Made by a program: the position numbers and the translations under genes. Under the pieces are notes generated by a model. That model was given only the letters and a program-made list of their open reading frames with translations. It searched no databases and was not told the origin of the DNA. Of a stretch of 64,000 nt of DNA, positions 53,401 to 64,000 are shown piece by piece. The DNA comes from Nannochloropsis oceanica (Eukaryota; Sar; Eustigmatophyceae; Eustigmatales; Monodopsidaceae). Every line of letters begins with the position of its first letter. Position 1 is the first letter of the stretch. The stretch covers positions 869,001-933,000 of the forward strand of contig CP038135.1 of assembly GCA_004519485.1 (NCBI GenBank), written 5' to 3'.

Positions 53401-56400
53401 GAAAGGTCATCACTTCCTTCATTTGATGACTCTTCTTCCCTCGCCCTCCTCCCTCCTTCCTCGGCCTTACCTGCGTGTTACCCTTCGTGCCCAGCGTCCC
53501 GCTCTCGAGCATCGGGAGCTGATAGAACAGACACCGCTGATCCATGTAGAGGCGGGCGTCGACGTTATCCAGGGCCGTGCACACGCCCGTCAGCTGCTCG
53601 TAAAAGTCGTCGTTGAAGATGCCCTCCGTGTCTGGGATGGAGGGAGGGAGGGAGGGAGGGAGGGACGCAGGGGAAAATGCTTGAAAAGCAGCCGTAGCTT
53701 ATATGTCTCCTAATGATTCCCCCTTCCTTCATCCCTCCCTCCCTCCCTTCCTCCCTCCCTCCCTCCCTCCCTCCCTCCCTCTTTCCCTCCCTCCCTCTTT
53801 CCCTTCCTCTCTTCCTGCCTCCTCACCTCCCCCGACCCTGCTCTCGTGCGCGCACACCTTCAGGGCCGGGTTCATGGCTTGGGCTGCCCGCACAGCACAC
53901 ACACTCTTGGCCCCACCTGGACGCGGGGAGGGGGGGGAGGAGGGAGAGGGAGGAGGGAGAGGGAGGGAGGGAGAGATGAGGGAGGATGGATTTTGGGCCG
54001 TGTTGGAGCCACGGGGGAGGAGAGAAAGAGGGAGGGAGGAAGGGAGGGCGGGAGGGAGGGAGCATACCTATGTCGTTGGCGCGAAAGAGGAATTGGCGGG
54101 AGAGGTTGCTCTTCTCGATCCGATCCATATCGGTCACGTGGACCGCCCCCTTCACGCCTGAGGGAGGGAGGGAGGCAGGGAGGGAGGGAGGCAGGGAGGT
54201 TAGACTTGGGCAGGCGGACTACCACCGCGATGGGAGGAAAGGCAAGTCGAACCTCCCTCCCTCCCTCCCTCCCTCCCTCCCTCCCTCCCTCCTTACCTGT
54301 GCCCACGCCCATCATGGCCCAATTTTTGAGCATCTCGCACCCGATGGCCCCCGCCCCTACTAAGAAATACGCCTGGTTGGCCAGGACGTTCTGAAGAGGG
54401 AGGGAGGGAGGGAGGCAGGGAGGGGAGGAGGCATAGGGAGTGACGAGCAGGTCCAGCCGTACACACAATTATGGGGGTCGAGACGTGAGGGAGGGAGGGA
54501 GGGAGGGATGGAGGGAGGGAAGGAGGGAAGGGGCGTATGTACCTGCATTTCCTTGCCAAAGACCGCGATTTGTCCGTCATATCGACAGCCTAGCGGAGCT
54601 ACCTCCTCCTCAGCCAATGGCTCGGTAGGGAGGCATTCCAAAGCATCATAATAGAACCACTGCCTGATGGGCGTGAACTTCCCGGAACAGGCCTGGAGTG
54701 ATTGAGGGAGGGAGGGAGGGAGGGTGGGTGGGAGGGTGTTGATCCACGGAGAAAATAAGGAGGAGAGCGAGGGGGAGGGAAGGAGGGAGAAAGAGAGGGA
54801 AGGAGGAAGGGAGGGCGTACCTTGAGCACCTCCTGTCCCACCACACCGCCCAAGAAAGCAGCCATAGGATTGAGGATACCTCGTGCACCAAAGGCCAGCT
54901 GACGCACCACGTCCGCGCCTTCCTTTTCGAGCTGCTCGTCCGGAAGCTGAGGAGGGAGGGAGGGAGGGAGGGGAGGGGGGAGGGGGGCACAGATGTAGGG
55001 GGGGGGTGTAGACAGACGATGGGCTCCTTTCCTTTCCTCCCTCCCTCCCGCTTGCATTTTTTCCCTCCCTCCTCCTCAGAACCCCCTCTGTCGCCAGATC
55101 GCTCCCTCCCTCCCTCCATTCCTCCTACCTTCAGTGCCCCCTCCGTGGCCTGATTGATTTCCCTCGCCAGGGCCAGGACGGCGTCAGCGTCCGCCATCCT
55201 ACCCGGAACTGGGAGGGCTCCTTGATGGCTCTCCATGAAGGTGTGGAGGGCGCGGAAGGCTGATGAGGAGGGAGGGAAGAAGGGAGGGAGGGAGGGGAAG
55301 GAGGAGAGAGGAGAGGACGCGGTCACAAATTGGTCATAGGCCGAAAGGGAGGGGAGCAGAAAGGATGGAGAGGGAGGGAAGGAGGAGGGGAGGAAGGGAG
55401 GGAGGAAGGGAGGGAGGAAGGGAGGGAGGGAGGGAGGAGGAGAGAGAGGGAGGGGGGGAGGGAGGGAGGGAGGGAGGGAGGGAGGGAGGGAGGGAGGGAG
55501 GACGTACCGAGGTGAAGGAGCAAAGGCCGATCCATTTTGGCGAAATCGGCCAGGACGAAATCGGAGGCCGGGGAGGAGGTCAGGGCCATGGAGAGGGGAA
55601 GGAAGGAGAGGGTGAGGGGCTGCTTGATCTGCTGGAGGTAGCCGCCCCGGAGGTAGGGGGGGGAGGCATGCGTGTTGAGGGGAATCTGGAAGGAAGACGG
55701 GCCTGTGACTGTGATCTTGTACTCGTGGTTGTTCACCTGAGGGAGGGAGGGAGGGAGGGAGGGAGGGAGGGAGGGAGGGAGGAAGGGTGTGGTGGGACTT
55801 GCGATCGAGGCCCCTTTCACCCTCTCCATCCCTTCCTTCCTCTCTACTCCCCTCCCTCCCTCCCTACCTCGGTCATGCCCTCCACCTCGGTGATCATCAC
55901 CACATCTCCCGTCTCCAAGCCGTGCCGGTGCTCCTCCAACACAGACACCACGGCCGGATCCTCCTGTCAAGGAATGAGGACAAGAAAGGAGGAAACAGAT
56001 GAGTGAGTATCTTCAAGCGCGGGGGAAAAGGAGGGAGGGAGGGAGGGAGGGAGGGAGGGAGGGAGGGAGGGAGGGCAAGGTCGGACGTACCTGGGTAACG
56101 CTACCTATCATGGCGGTGACTGCGGGCTCGTCGGTGGGGTCTGTCACCAAAAATTTCGAGCCAAAGTCACAAAATACATTCCCGCATAGTCCGCGGATCT
56201 CACTGGAGATAAACGCTATTTCCTGGGGAGGGAGGAAGGGAGGGAGGGGGGAGGGTCAAAGGGGGGAAAGGAAGGATGGATCATATCACCTCCCGCGAAA
56301 GGGAGGATGGGGCCGGGAGGGGCCGAGGGGGAAAACAAGGGATTAATAGATGGCTACACTCCGACGTACCGCTGGATGCGTAACGGCATTCAAACGCAAC

Positions 56401-57118
56401 TGCTCCGCCAACGGCTGGTTTGTTGCACACACCACCCGAAACTTGGTCACCTCCTCTTCGCTCAAGCCCCGCCCGCCCTCCCTGCCTCCTTCCAGGATAT
56501 GGACTGGCACGTAAGGATTAAGCTCCGCGAGCTTGGGTGCAGAGGCTTTGTCTCGTGCTTGCCCGAGTTCTTTTTCCGACAGGTAGAACTGAGAGGCCAG
56601 GTCCACTGCTGTTGTGGGGGTAGGGTCGAAGAGGGTGACGGACTTGACGCCGGCCAGGATGACGTTCTTGGCCACCTCGATACCGAGCCCGCCCAGGCCT
56701 GGAGGAGTGAAAGAAGAGAGGGAGGTAGGGAGAGGGTGATGTGTGGATGTTCGTGGTTTATGTTAATGACTGGCTATCATCATGGACTTCATATTCTTAG
56801 GGCTCGTGATCGGAGGCGGACAGGACCCCATCTGAGAGTTGGGGGAGGGAGCGCAGGAGGAATGCAGACGCAAGAATCGAGAAAGAAGGACCGGTGACAG
56901 GAATAGAATTGCGAGGTAGAAGAGACCCACCAACGGCCGACACACAGAGATCACGTACCGATAATAAGGACGTCCGATGCCTGCATCCGCTTTTGCGCCT
57001 CGTGCCCCATTACATAGAGCTGGCGGGAGTACAGACTTTCGTCAATCTTCTCGCCTTGACCTTGGCCGTGCTCTCCAGCCCCAACCATTCTCGATTCATT
57101 CACGCCGCCGCTTGACAT
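50493..57118 (-). CDS. UBA1: Ubiquitin-activating enzyme E1
   Basis: UBA1 adenylates ubiquitin, takes it up as a thioester and passes it to E2 enzymes. Twenty exons: 57118-56959, 56698-56370, 56222-56091, 55963-55868, 55736-55508, 55259-55129, 54946-54821, 54692-54543, 54390-54297, 54157-54068, 53916-53827, 53631-53471, 53197-53009, 52763-52584, 52425-52205, 52049-51857, 51702-51650, 51512-51405, 51226-51071, 50770-50493, about 1054 residues (human 1058). Landmarks: [82 protein letters not shown], the active-site cysteine in [15 protein letters not shown] (near residue 620), [20 protein letters not shown] and a ubiquitin-fold end [13 protein letters not shown]. Exon 15 contains a run of 12 C on the coding strand (52276-52287) that puts the frame off by one; 11 would restore it. 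In an essential gene this is most likely a sequence error. Confidence 0.95.
50858..50882. repeat. 25-base poly-G run
   Basis: An uninterrupted run of 25 G (C on the coding strand) in the last intron of UBA1, about 90 bases before the acceptor in transcript order. Long mononucleotide G is rare and prone to length error. Confidence 0.95.
52880..52971. repeat. GGGA tetranucleotide tract, about 23 units
   Basis: The longest pure GGGA/TCCC tract in the window, in the UBA1 intron between exons 13 and 14; in the transcript it is a (UCCC)n run within the 245-base intron. Confidence 0.95.
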
Positions 57119-57771
57119 GACACTGTGCAATGGGTTAGGTGGGGAGGGTGATGAGGTATGCGTTGTTCCATGGAATGTGAGCGAGGGGCTATGATGATGG
57201 GCAGAGGAGGCACAGAGGGGGGTTTAAAATGCCCGCGTTTGGCCTCCTCTCTTCCCGACATACCCCTCCCTCCTTCAAGACTATACGTAATCTCAAAGCA
57301 TCGCCCTGGGGGAGAAAGCCACGCAATGCGCACGCCTCCGTTCCTAGGAGTCTCCCTCCGCGTTTACGGCGATGGTAGATTAATGCATGATGATTAAGGC
57401 CGCAGACGTAGCATGCATATGTCTCGTGCCCCCGCCCTCCGTCGCACAGGGACCCACTCCCACATGGTACTTGTTTCCCGCCTGCAAGGCCATTACTACG
57501 AGATATCCTTGAATGTGACCATTCCCTCTACCTTTTTGTGATTCTTTTCATGTCTGTGTGACCATTGCTAGCCGTGGAAAACCAAAGTATCTATCCTGTT
57601 GCACATGTTGCAGCATCCTGCCCTTCAAGTGCTCCATATACTGCGCCCCCTTCTCTTCCATTTTGCTTTGTCCCCCCATGCAGTTACGACCAACGACGCT
57701 CCTTACCACCCTCACCATTACTGTAATTTCTTCCTTCTCATCTTATAGGTCAAGCGAGACCCCTTAAAAAA
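57119..57771. other. Divergent promoter, UBA1 / CPOX
   Basis: About 650 bases between diverging start codons; no ORF, repeat or RNA supported. Confidence 0.4.
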
Positions 57772-59846
57772 ATGCGTGCGAGCCTCGCGACGGCCACGAC
57801 GGCCGCAGCCGTGCTGCTCCTAGCACTTCCGAGCACGTCCAACGCCCTCGCTTCCTCCGCCCGTCCCCGTGCCATGACAACCGGATACCTTCACCAACCC
57901 ATGGCAAGCGTGGGGGGCAGCCGCCGCTTGAATGCCTTGGCAATGGCCCGTCGCACCGCTCACTTGTACCAACGCAGCGTCGTGGCCATGTCAGCCGCCG
58001 CCCCCACCAAGAAGGAAGAGACGGGCATCGGGTGGAACTCACATAAGCCCGTGACTGAAGTGCCCGAATCCTTGGTCCGTGGCGTGGAAGGAAATGAGAG
58101 CATGCGTCGCCGGTTTGAGAAGGCCTGCCGGGAGGCGCAGGTAGGGAGAGAGGAAGGGAGGGAGGGAGGGAGGAGGAAACCATATGTTGCAGCAATGGGG
58201 GGGTATATGCATGTTCGGGGGCAAACCACCCACGAGAGGCAATACACAGACACATCAGACCATCAGTCCATCCACCTTCCCCGTGCAATCTTTTACTCAA
58301 GCACACTTCACCGACGAGGTCTCTACCTCTGAAGTCGTCGAGGAAAGCGACAGAAGGGCACTGGGTTTCTCCGTCCCTCCCGATTTAACGCCCTGCCGTT
58401 TCGACACATGCACAACTCACGCTTTCACTCCTCTCATTCATTCGCCTGTCCTTCCCCCCCCCTTCCCCTTCTGTCACCTTCCGTTCTCGTCAAAAGTTGG
58501 CCATCTGCAAGGCCGTGGAAGAATGCGACGGGGGTGCCAAGTTCCATTCCGACGCCTGGATTCGTGCCGATGGCGGGGGAGGGATATCAATGGTCCTCGG
58601 TGATGGGAAGGTCTGGGAGAAGGCAGGTTGTAACCTGTCGGTGGTGTATGGGAGCATGCCTCAGGAGGCGCTGCAGGCGGCGACGGAGAGGGGGGTAGAT
58701 AGGGCGAAGGGGATGAAGCCGGGTGAGTGCCGAGAGAGAGGGAGGGAGGGAATGAGTACCGATGTTGGCGTGTGAGCATAAAGAGAGCTAAGCAACTGCA
58801 CGTCTGTGGGGAGGGGATATATGTGGGGGGGATGTACGCATGGGTGTGGGCGGCTTTTACCGGCCCATTCGCAATCTTTTTCTCATGCATTAATGCGGTC
58901 TTTTCTCTATGCCAATACAATACACACTCAAAGATATAAATATGGGTAGCACGACAAACACCCACTTACTAATACTCACTAACACACACAAACAGGCGAG
59001 CGGGTGCCTTTCTTTGCCTGCGGTTTGAGCTCCGTCATGCACCCTAGGGTAGGTACATATCAAATCAAACCAAAGGAGGGAGGAGAGGAGGCAGAGAGGG
59101 ATGGAGGATGAAGCTGGTAATGCCATTGGAAAAGGGTTGACGCCCATGTAATTTGTGTCTTCAGTGTTGACTGCTGAAACCGGAAACAACATTCTGGGCT
59201 AACCTCACCGATTTCTTGCCCCCTCCCTCCCTCCCTCCCTTCTTCCCAGAACCCGCACTGTCCGACCATGCACTTCAACTACCGTTACTTCGAGACAGAG
59301 GGCGGGGCTTGGTGGTTCGGCGGGGGCATGGACATAACTCCCTCCTACCTGGACACCGACGACATGAAGCATTTCCACGGCACCTTGAAGGAAGTGTGCG
59401 ACAAGCACGACGAGGGGTATTACCCCAAATTTAAAAAATGGGCCGACGAATATTTTTTGATCAAGCACAGGGGCGAGACGCGCGGCTTGGGTGGTGTTTT
59501 TTTCGACGACCAGAACGATAAGTCTCCTGATGAGCATTTCGCCTTTTCGGAGGAGATGCTGAATACGGTGACTAAGGCGTATTTGCCCATCATCGAGAAG
59601 CATAAGAACGATGCCTTCACCGAGGAACAGAAGAAGTGGCAGCAGATCCGGCGTGGCCGTTACACGGAGTTTAATTTGGTGTATGACAGAGGGACGGTGT
59701 TCGGGTTAAAGACGGGAGGGAGGATTGAGAGTATCCTCATGTCGCTGCCGGAGACGGCTCGATGGGAGTATGACCACCACCCGGCGGAAGGGAGCCCAGA
59801 GGCGGAGATCATGGATGCGTTTAAGAACGCGAGGGAATGGGTTTGA
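57772..59846 (+). CDS. CPOX: Oxygen-dependent coproporphyrinogen III oxidase
   Basis: CPOX converts coproporphyrinogen III to protoporphyrinogen IX, on the way to heme and chlorophyll. Four exons (57772-58140, 58497-58722, 58996-59048, 59250-59846) give 414 residues. The leader ([20 protein letters not shown]) is signal-peptide-like with a further basic, Ala-rich stretch, fitting plastid import. Conserved segments: [103 protein letters not shown] and [19 protein letters not shown]. The strictly conserved His and Arg residues are all present. The exon-2 acceptor is AAAAG rather than CAG/TAG. The last 199 residues sit in one exon. Confidence 0.97.
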
Positions 59847-60962
59847 GGAGGAGGGAGGGAGGAAGGGAGGAAGGGAGGGAGCAGAGGAGCGTTGTGGTGA
59901 GGGAGGAGAATGGGATAACAACGTTTGGAGAAAAGTTCGATGCGCCTGAAGAGAGGATTCGAAAGGGCTCTTGATATGGTTACGCAGGATAAAGGAGGAG
60001 AAGGAGGAGAAGGAGAAGGAGGAGGATAGGGGGCGTGAAGGCGCCAAGAAAGAACAACAAGCACAAAGATCAGCTCCAACAACAAACTCAAGCACAACTA
60101 CAAAGAAGAAAAGGGAAATAACGATCCTGAAGGAGGCAGCATCACACGGCCCAAATCACGTAGATCACATTCAAATAACGAATTCACAGCCTTCTCCTCT
60201 TTCGATCTTCTTCTGCGCACTCTCTGGATTGAACGACCGCTATCTCTCGCCAGCTGTTCGAGGTAATGCTGTTCGTTGTACGACCCGTCGAAGAGACCGA
60301 CGATGAGAAATAAGGCACTGACGCATGCATGTTTCAAATTGTATTTTTTTCTTTGCTTATATACCATAAGTGTAAGCTCCCCGTTTCCGTGGCCCTCCTC
60401 AAACATTTATTGTCTCTCGTACTCTATCTCTCTCTTCCTCCCTCCCTCCGTACACATACACACACATACAATATCGATCTCTCGCTCTTCAGCACCCTCA
60501 CTTGCTCATCTTGTCGGCAGCTTTTTGACTTCTCTCTCTGTCCGGTGTTTCTTCTCCTCGAGTTCTCTCTATTTTGTTTCTCCCTCTCTCACTCTGTGAG
60601 CCTCTTTCTTTTCCTCCTCCTCTCTCGCTCGCCTTCTCATACTGTCAGTCTATTTCTTTCCCCCCCCCTCTCACACACACGGTCTCTCTCTCGCTCTTGT
60701 CTTTCTGCTAGATGGATCAATATCTTTTGAGTTTCTTTGGCGCGGACATTGGATGTGTGACTGAATCAATCCAATTCGATTCATTTTTCTACATTTGTCA
60801 TACTTTCCTGACCCCCCTCAAGTCCCCCTCTCCTCCTCCTCCTCCTCCTCCTCTTCTGCCTGCTTCCCTGCGCTCCAAGTCCCTCCCTCTATCCGCTTCG
60901 CCCCCCTCCAATATCTACCTTCCCTCCCTCCCTCCCTCCCTCCCTCCTCCTTCCCTCAGCAC
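59847..60962. other. Convergent gap between CPOX and the CRAL-TRIO gene
   Basis: GGA-rich CPOX flank, then CT-dinucleotide-rich sequence at about 60410-60710. No supported gene; short plus-strand frames are Ser/Leu/Phe repeats. Confidence 0.4.
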
Positions 60963-62565
60963 TTAAAAATCCGCCTTGGTGGGGTCATAGGCATCCTTCC
61001 CCCCTAAGGAATCAATGAGTTGCTCGGGGTCCACAAACTGAGTCAAGGCCGCCTCGTTGTTACACATGGTCACCTTGTTCCTCACACGCTCGGGCATAGA
61101 ATACTTAATCACGGACCAGAAGGTATTAAACATGAAATTCGCAGGGCACACCAACACACGGCGCAGCTTGTCTGGAGGGGTGGAAAGCAGGGAGGGAGGG
61201 AGGGAGGGAGGGAGGTTGGGGGGGGAGGGATGAGTTTGGAGTTTGGAGAAGAGGTACGACGGGCTCTACCAAAATACGGTACAGTCTCTTTGTTTGAAAA
61301 TGAGGAGAGGAGGGAGGGAGGGAGGGAGGGATTTGGATGGACTGTGTTCTTTTACTCCCAAATTGCCGCCCCCCCTCCTTCCTTCAGTCCCTCCCTCCCC
61401 TTCTCCTTACCAGGGTAGCGCTCCGAGAAGAGGGCAAAGAAGAGCTTCATCATGTCCGAATCCTGGTTCTGCTTCGTTGTCCCGTTGCGGTCCAGGATGA
61501 TGGTCACCTTGGGGAAGAGGGGAGGGAGGGAGGGAGAGAGAGAGGGGGGAAAGGGAGGGAGGGATTGAGTGTGCTTGCCAAGATGGTGGAGATTTCGACA
61601 GGGGAGAAGAATATACGAGGCAGAACCCCCAAGACCCATAACACATTGGCCACGAAGTAGAAATATCTCCTTGAGTTAACAAACCATAAATTAAATCTTT
61701 TCATAATCTATAAAATAAGAGCTTCAAACTACATACCCCTCCCGACAGACACGTACCTGAAACTCCTTCCCCTCCTTGCTCGCAATCAGGGCCTCGCACT
61801 GGTAAATGATGGCCCGTAAGCACTGGTCCAAATCCCGAGTCTTTGGGTCATGCCCGCGCATCGTCAGGTAGCCCAGAGGCCGCCCCTCCTTGTCCTCACC
61901 GTGGAAGAAGAACATCCCACGCTGCAACACCGAGAGGCACGAGTCTCTGCTGACGGGCAGCATGGTCGAGCGCCACGTCAGGCAATCCCCGTACATCTTA
62001 CTGGCTTCCTTGACGACGCCTTTGCAGATGCGGATAAACGGGACCATGTCCGAGTCTTGGGCCTGGATGGAAGGAAATGAAGAAAGGGTGAGGGACGTGA
62101 GAGAGTGCATGCATGCCTTTACATCTTTGCTGCAATCAATGCGTGCTTCTCTCCCTCCGTGGTCTATCCGCTATCCTCCCTTCTTCTTTGACATTAGGAA
62201 AGACTCGCTCACCGATTTCCATCTCCGCCTCCTCCTTCCCCCATACTCCCTCCCTCCCTCTCAATCCTTCCCTCCCTCCCTCCCTCCCCCTCTCCCTCTC
62301 ATCCTACCTCCGGAAAGATTCCCCGCATTTCCCGCAAGGCCTCCGTGTAATCCTCCGTGCCCAACGTCGCCTTGGTGCGGGGTGTCAAGCCCAGGAAGTA
62401 CAAGCGAGGGCTTTGAAATTTTGTCATCGCACCGAACCTAGGCACACACCCATTCGCTACGGGGCTGCCACCCGCACCCGAGGGAGCGCCAGCAAGTTGC
62501 AGGTTCTCGGCCTTCTTGACCGGGCCCGTAAGGGGGGGAGTGGCGGTAGTGGAAGTAGAAGCCAT
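60963..62565 (-). CDS. CRAL-TRIO (Sec14-like) lipid-binding protein
   Basis: Four exons (62565-62308, 62062-61757, 61507-61411, 61171-60963) join in phases 0, 0 and 1 and give 289 residues. The CRAL-TRIO fold is seen in CLTWRSTMLPVSRDS, FFFHGEDKEGRPLGYLTMRG, CLRAIIYQCEALI, QVTIILDRNG, MMKLFFALFSERYPDKLRRV, and the signature LVCPANFMFNTFWSVIKYSM followed by PERVRNKVTMCNN and the end LGGKDAYDPTKADF. Such proteins carry phosphoinositides, tocopherol or other lipids between membranes. There is no added GOLD or signal sequence; probably cytosolic. Ligand unknown. Confidence 0.93.
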
Positions 62566-63488
62566 TTTGGATTCCTTTTTTGGGGGCCGCTGTATGGATG
62601 TGGCAAGAGGGAAGGGGGGAGGAGGGAAAGGAGAGAGGAAGGGAGACGAGCAATTATCAGAACTTGAGTGAGACGGTGTATGTCTGGGAGGACAGAGAAT
62701 GCGATTTAGCGGAAGAAGGTTAAAGATATACGGACGTGTCCACGTCGTCTCGTTCTTGCCTTTTCGGCTCCCTTGCTTATCTGAATTGACATCTGCTGGG
62801 GGAGATTAACGGGCCTTGGACGGAGGGGCAAAAAGACAAAAGCAAACCACTCCAAGTACAATAGGTGGTGTTAAGGCAGGCAGGTGTGTACTAGTCCACA
62901 AGGAAATCAAGGGCATGTAAAGAGAAGGACGTCGTAGATTTGCAAGTTCCGCCGAGACGTGTTAGGTAGGCGATGTCACATAGGGTCCGTCGTCTCATAG
63001 GGAAGGAGAGGAGGGAGGCAGGAAGAACTAGAGAAGTGGCTGCCACGGCAAGCGAAAATATTTCACTTGCGGGGACACTATACATGCTCGTTTAAAAGCT
63101 TTGTTGCAGCTAGCACGATTTCTGCGCGCATCGTCTTGTGGTTTTGCCCGTGAGTGTGCCAGGGAAGGGACGCAGCGCACACGAAAAAGTAGTGGGGGGG
63201 GGAATCCCCAAAAACGCCTCGAGGCGATTCAAAAAGTCGTTGAAAATGCGCCTTTCACATCACACGCCAACGCAATCATGTAGACGCTTTTCTATTTCTC
63301 GATCCAGTTTGTTCGTTTGCCATACAACCTAACCACCACTACCGACACACCTATTCAGGCACGTTTTCCTTTTGGCCCGCTTATCCATTCTTAAGCTAAA
63401 CGGCAGTCTGCGAACCTAGTCACCCGAAAAGAGCGACAAGCGACAACCCATCAAGAAGTAGGATTCCGAGCCTCGTCCCACTCCCCAA
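62566..63488. other. Divergent promoter, CRAL-TRIO / last gene
   Basis: More than 900 bases with no convincing ORF. Sub-65-codon frames at 62891-63332 rejected. Confidence 0.35.
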
Positions 63489-64000
63489 ATGCTGTCCAGC
63501 TCGTCACGTCTGGCGGGGTGGCGGTCCCTACTGTGTCATGCCGGCAGCGGCGTGCGTGGTGTAGGAGGGTCTCATGGATTAAGACCACCAACACGAGCAG
63601 CGATAGCAGCAGCAAGAGGCAATCTGCCTCCTTCCAAAGTGGTGCATCTACGCGGGTTCAGTAGCACTAGCACCACGACTGCTTCCCAACCGCCACCACC
63701 TCCACCAGCAGCACACAAAGAGAACAGTAGTTGTTTTGACAGCATCAATAGCGGTGACGGCAGCGGTTGCGCCTCGTCGTTAGTCGCAGCTGACGAGGAG
63801 GACGAGAAGGGCGACGAGAGGAGGCAGCAGCAGCAGAAGCGGCGGCAGATGGAGCTACGACAAAAACAACGGGAAAAATTGATGAATGAGCGTCTTGAAA
63901 GCATACTAGCCGATGGTAGGAACTTCAAGGCGGCCGCTCGCTTTGTGATGGAGGAAATGCTGTTGGCAGGACAAGAAAGGGAAGAGGGAAGAGAAGGAGG
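63489..64000 (+). CDS. 5' end of a probable mitochondrial protein (partial)
   Basis: From ATG 63489 the frame stays open to the window edge, 170 codons. The start MLSSSSRLAGWRSLLCHAGS with several Arg and Ser and no acidic residue looks like a mitochondrial presequence. Next come a Pro-rich patch, an acidic block (DEEDEKGDERR), then a Gln/Arg-rich helix (RRQMELRQKQREKLMNERLE) and DGRNFKAAARFVMEEMLLAG, probably the beginning of a folded domain. I do not recognise the family. Confidence 0.65.
   Translation, partial: MLSSSSRLAGWRSLLCHAGSGVRGVGGSHGLRPPTRAAIAAARGNLPPSKVVHLRGFSSTSTTTASQPPPPPPAAHKENSSCFDSINSGDGSGCASSLVAADEEDEKGDERRQQQQKRRQMELRQKQREKLMNERLESILADGRNFKAAARFVMEEMLLAGQEREEGREG

Overview
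The window looks like nuclear DNA of a photosynthetic stramenopile, most likely a eustigmatophyte of the Nannochloropsis/Microchloropsis type. That name is an inference: no marker gene is present and no search was run. Supporting signs are short GT-AG introns loaded with TCCC/GGGA tracts, dense packing, mitochondrial complex I and ubiquitin E1 genes, and several proteins opening with a secretory-type hydrophobic leader followed by A-F or A-L context, as expected for import into a complex red-derived plastid (SUMT, CPOX, the alpha/beta hydrolase, the GNAT protein, PPDK). There are no tRNA, rRNA, CRISPR or virus-like elements that I can support.

I count 24 protein genes (two cut by the window edges); exon joins were worked out by hand from reading frame, splice signals and family alignment from memory. 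In order: unknown 3' end (+), QueG-type epoxyqueuosine reductase (+), four-helix membrane protein (-), MST/Hippo kinase with SARAH domain (+), NR2C2AP-like protein (+), plastid-type GNAT acetyltransferase (-), PPDK with 10 exons (+), RNF41-like RING protein with a broken frame (-), mitochondrial protein (-), prefoldin subunit 6 (+), secreted protein of unknown family (+), AGPAT-type acyltransferase (-), uroporphyrinogen-III C-methyltransferase (+), LIN37 (+), alpha/beta hydrolase fused to a DnaJ-type zinc finger (-), 73-residue membrane protein (+), METTL21-type methyltransferase (-), 3-hydroxyisobutyrate dehydrogenase family enzyme (+), NDUFA5 (-), myristoylation-motif CaMK kinase (+), UBA1 with 20 exons (-), coproporphyrinogen III oxidase (+), CRAL-TRIO protein (-), and a mitochondrial-looking 5' end (+). 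Neighbours mostly alternate in strand, so gaps are chiefly shared divergent promoters or convergent 3' ends.

There is no operon-like pathway cluster. Two genes serve plastid tetrapyrroles (SUMT to siroheme, CPOX to heme and chlorophyll), PPDK serves carbon metabolism, and NDUFA5 plus several leader-bearing proteins serve mitochondria. MST-SARAH, LIN37 and UBA1 are old eukaryotic regulators. The most unusual items are the hydrolase-DnaJ zinc finger fusion, a eukaryotic nuclear QueG, a 563-residue secreted protein I cannot place, introns whose two ends carry complementary GGGA and TCCC tracts, an intron flanked by a 9-bp direct repeat, and two otherwise sound genes (UBA1, CaMK) whose frame is off by one base exactly at G/C runs of 12-13.
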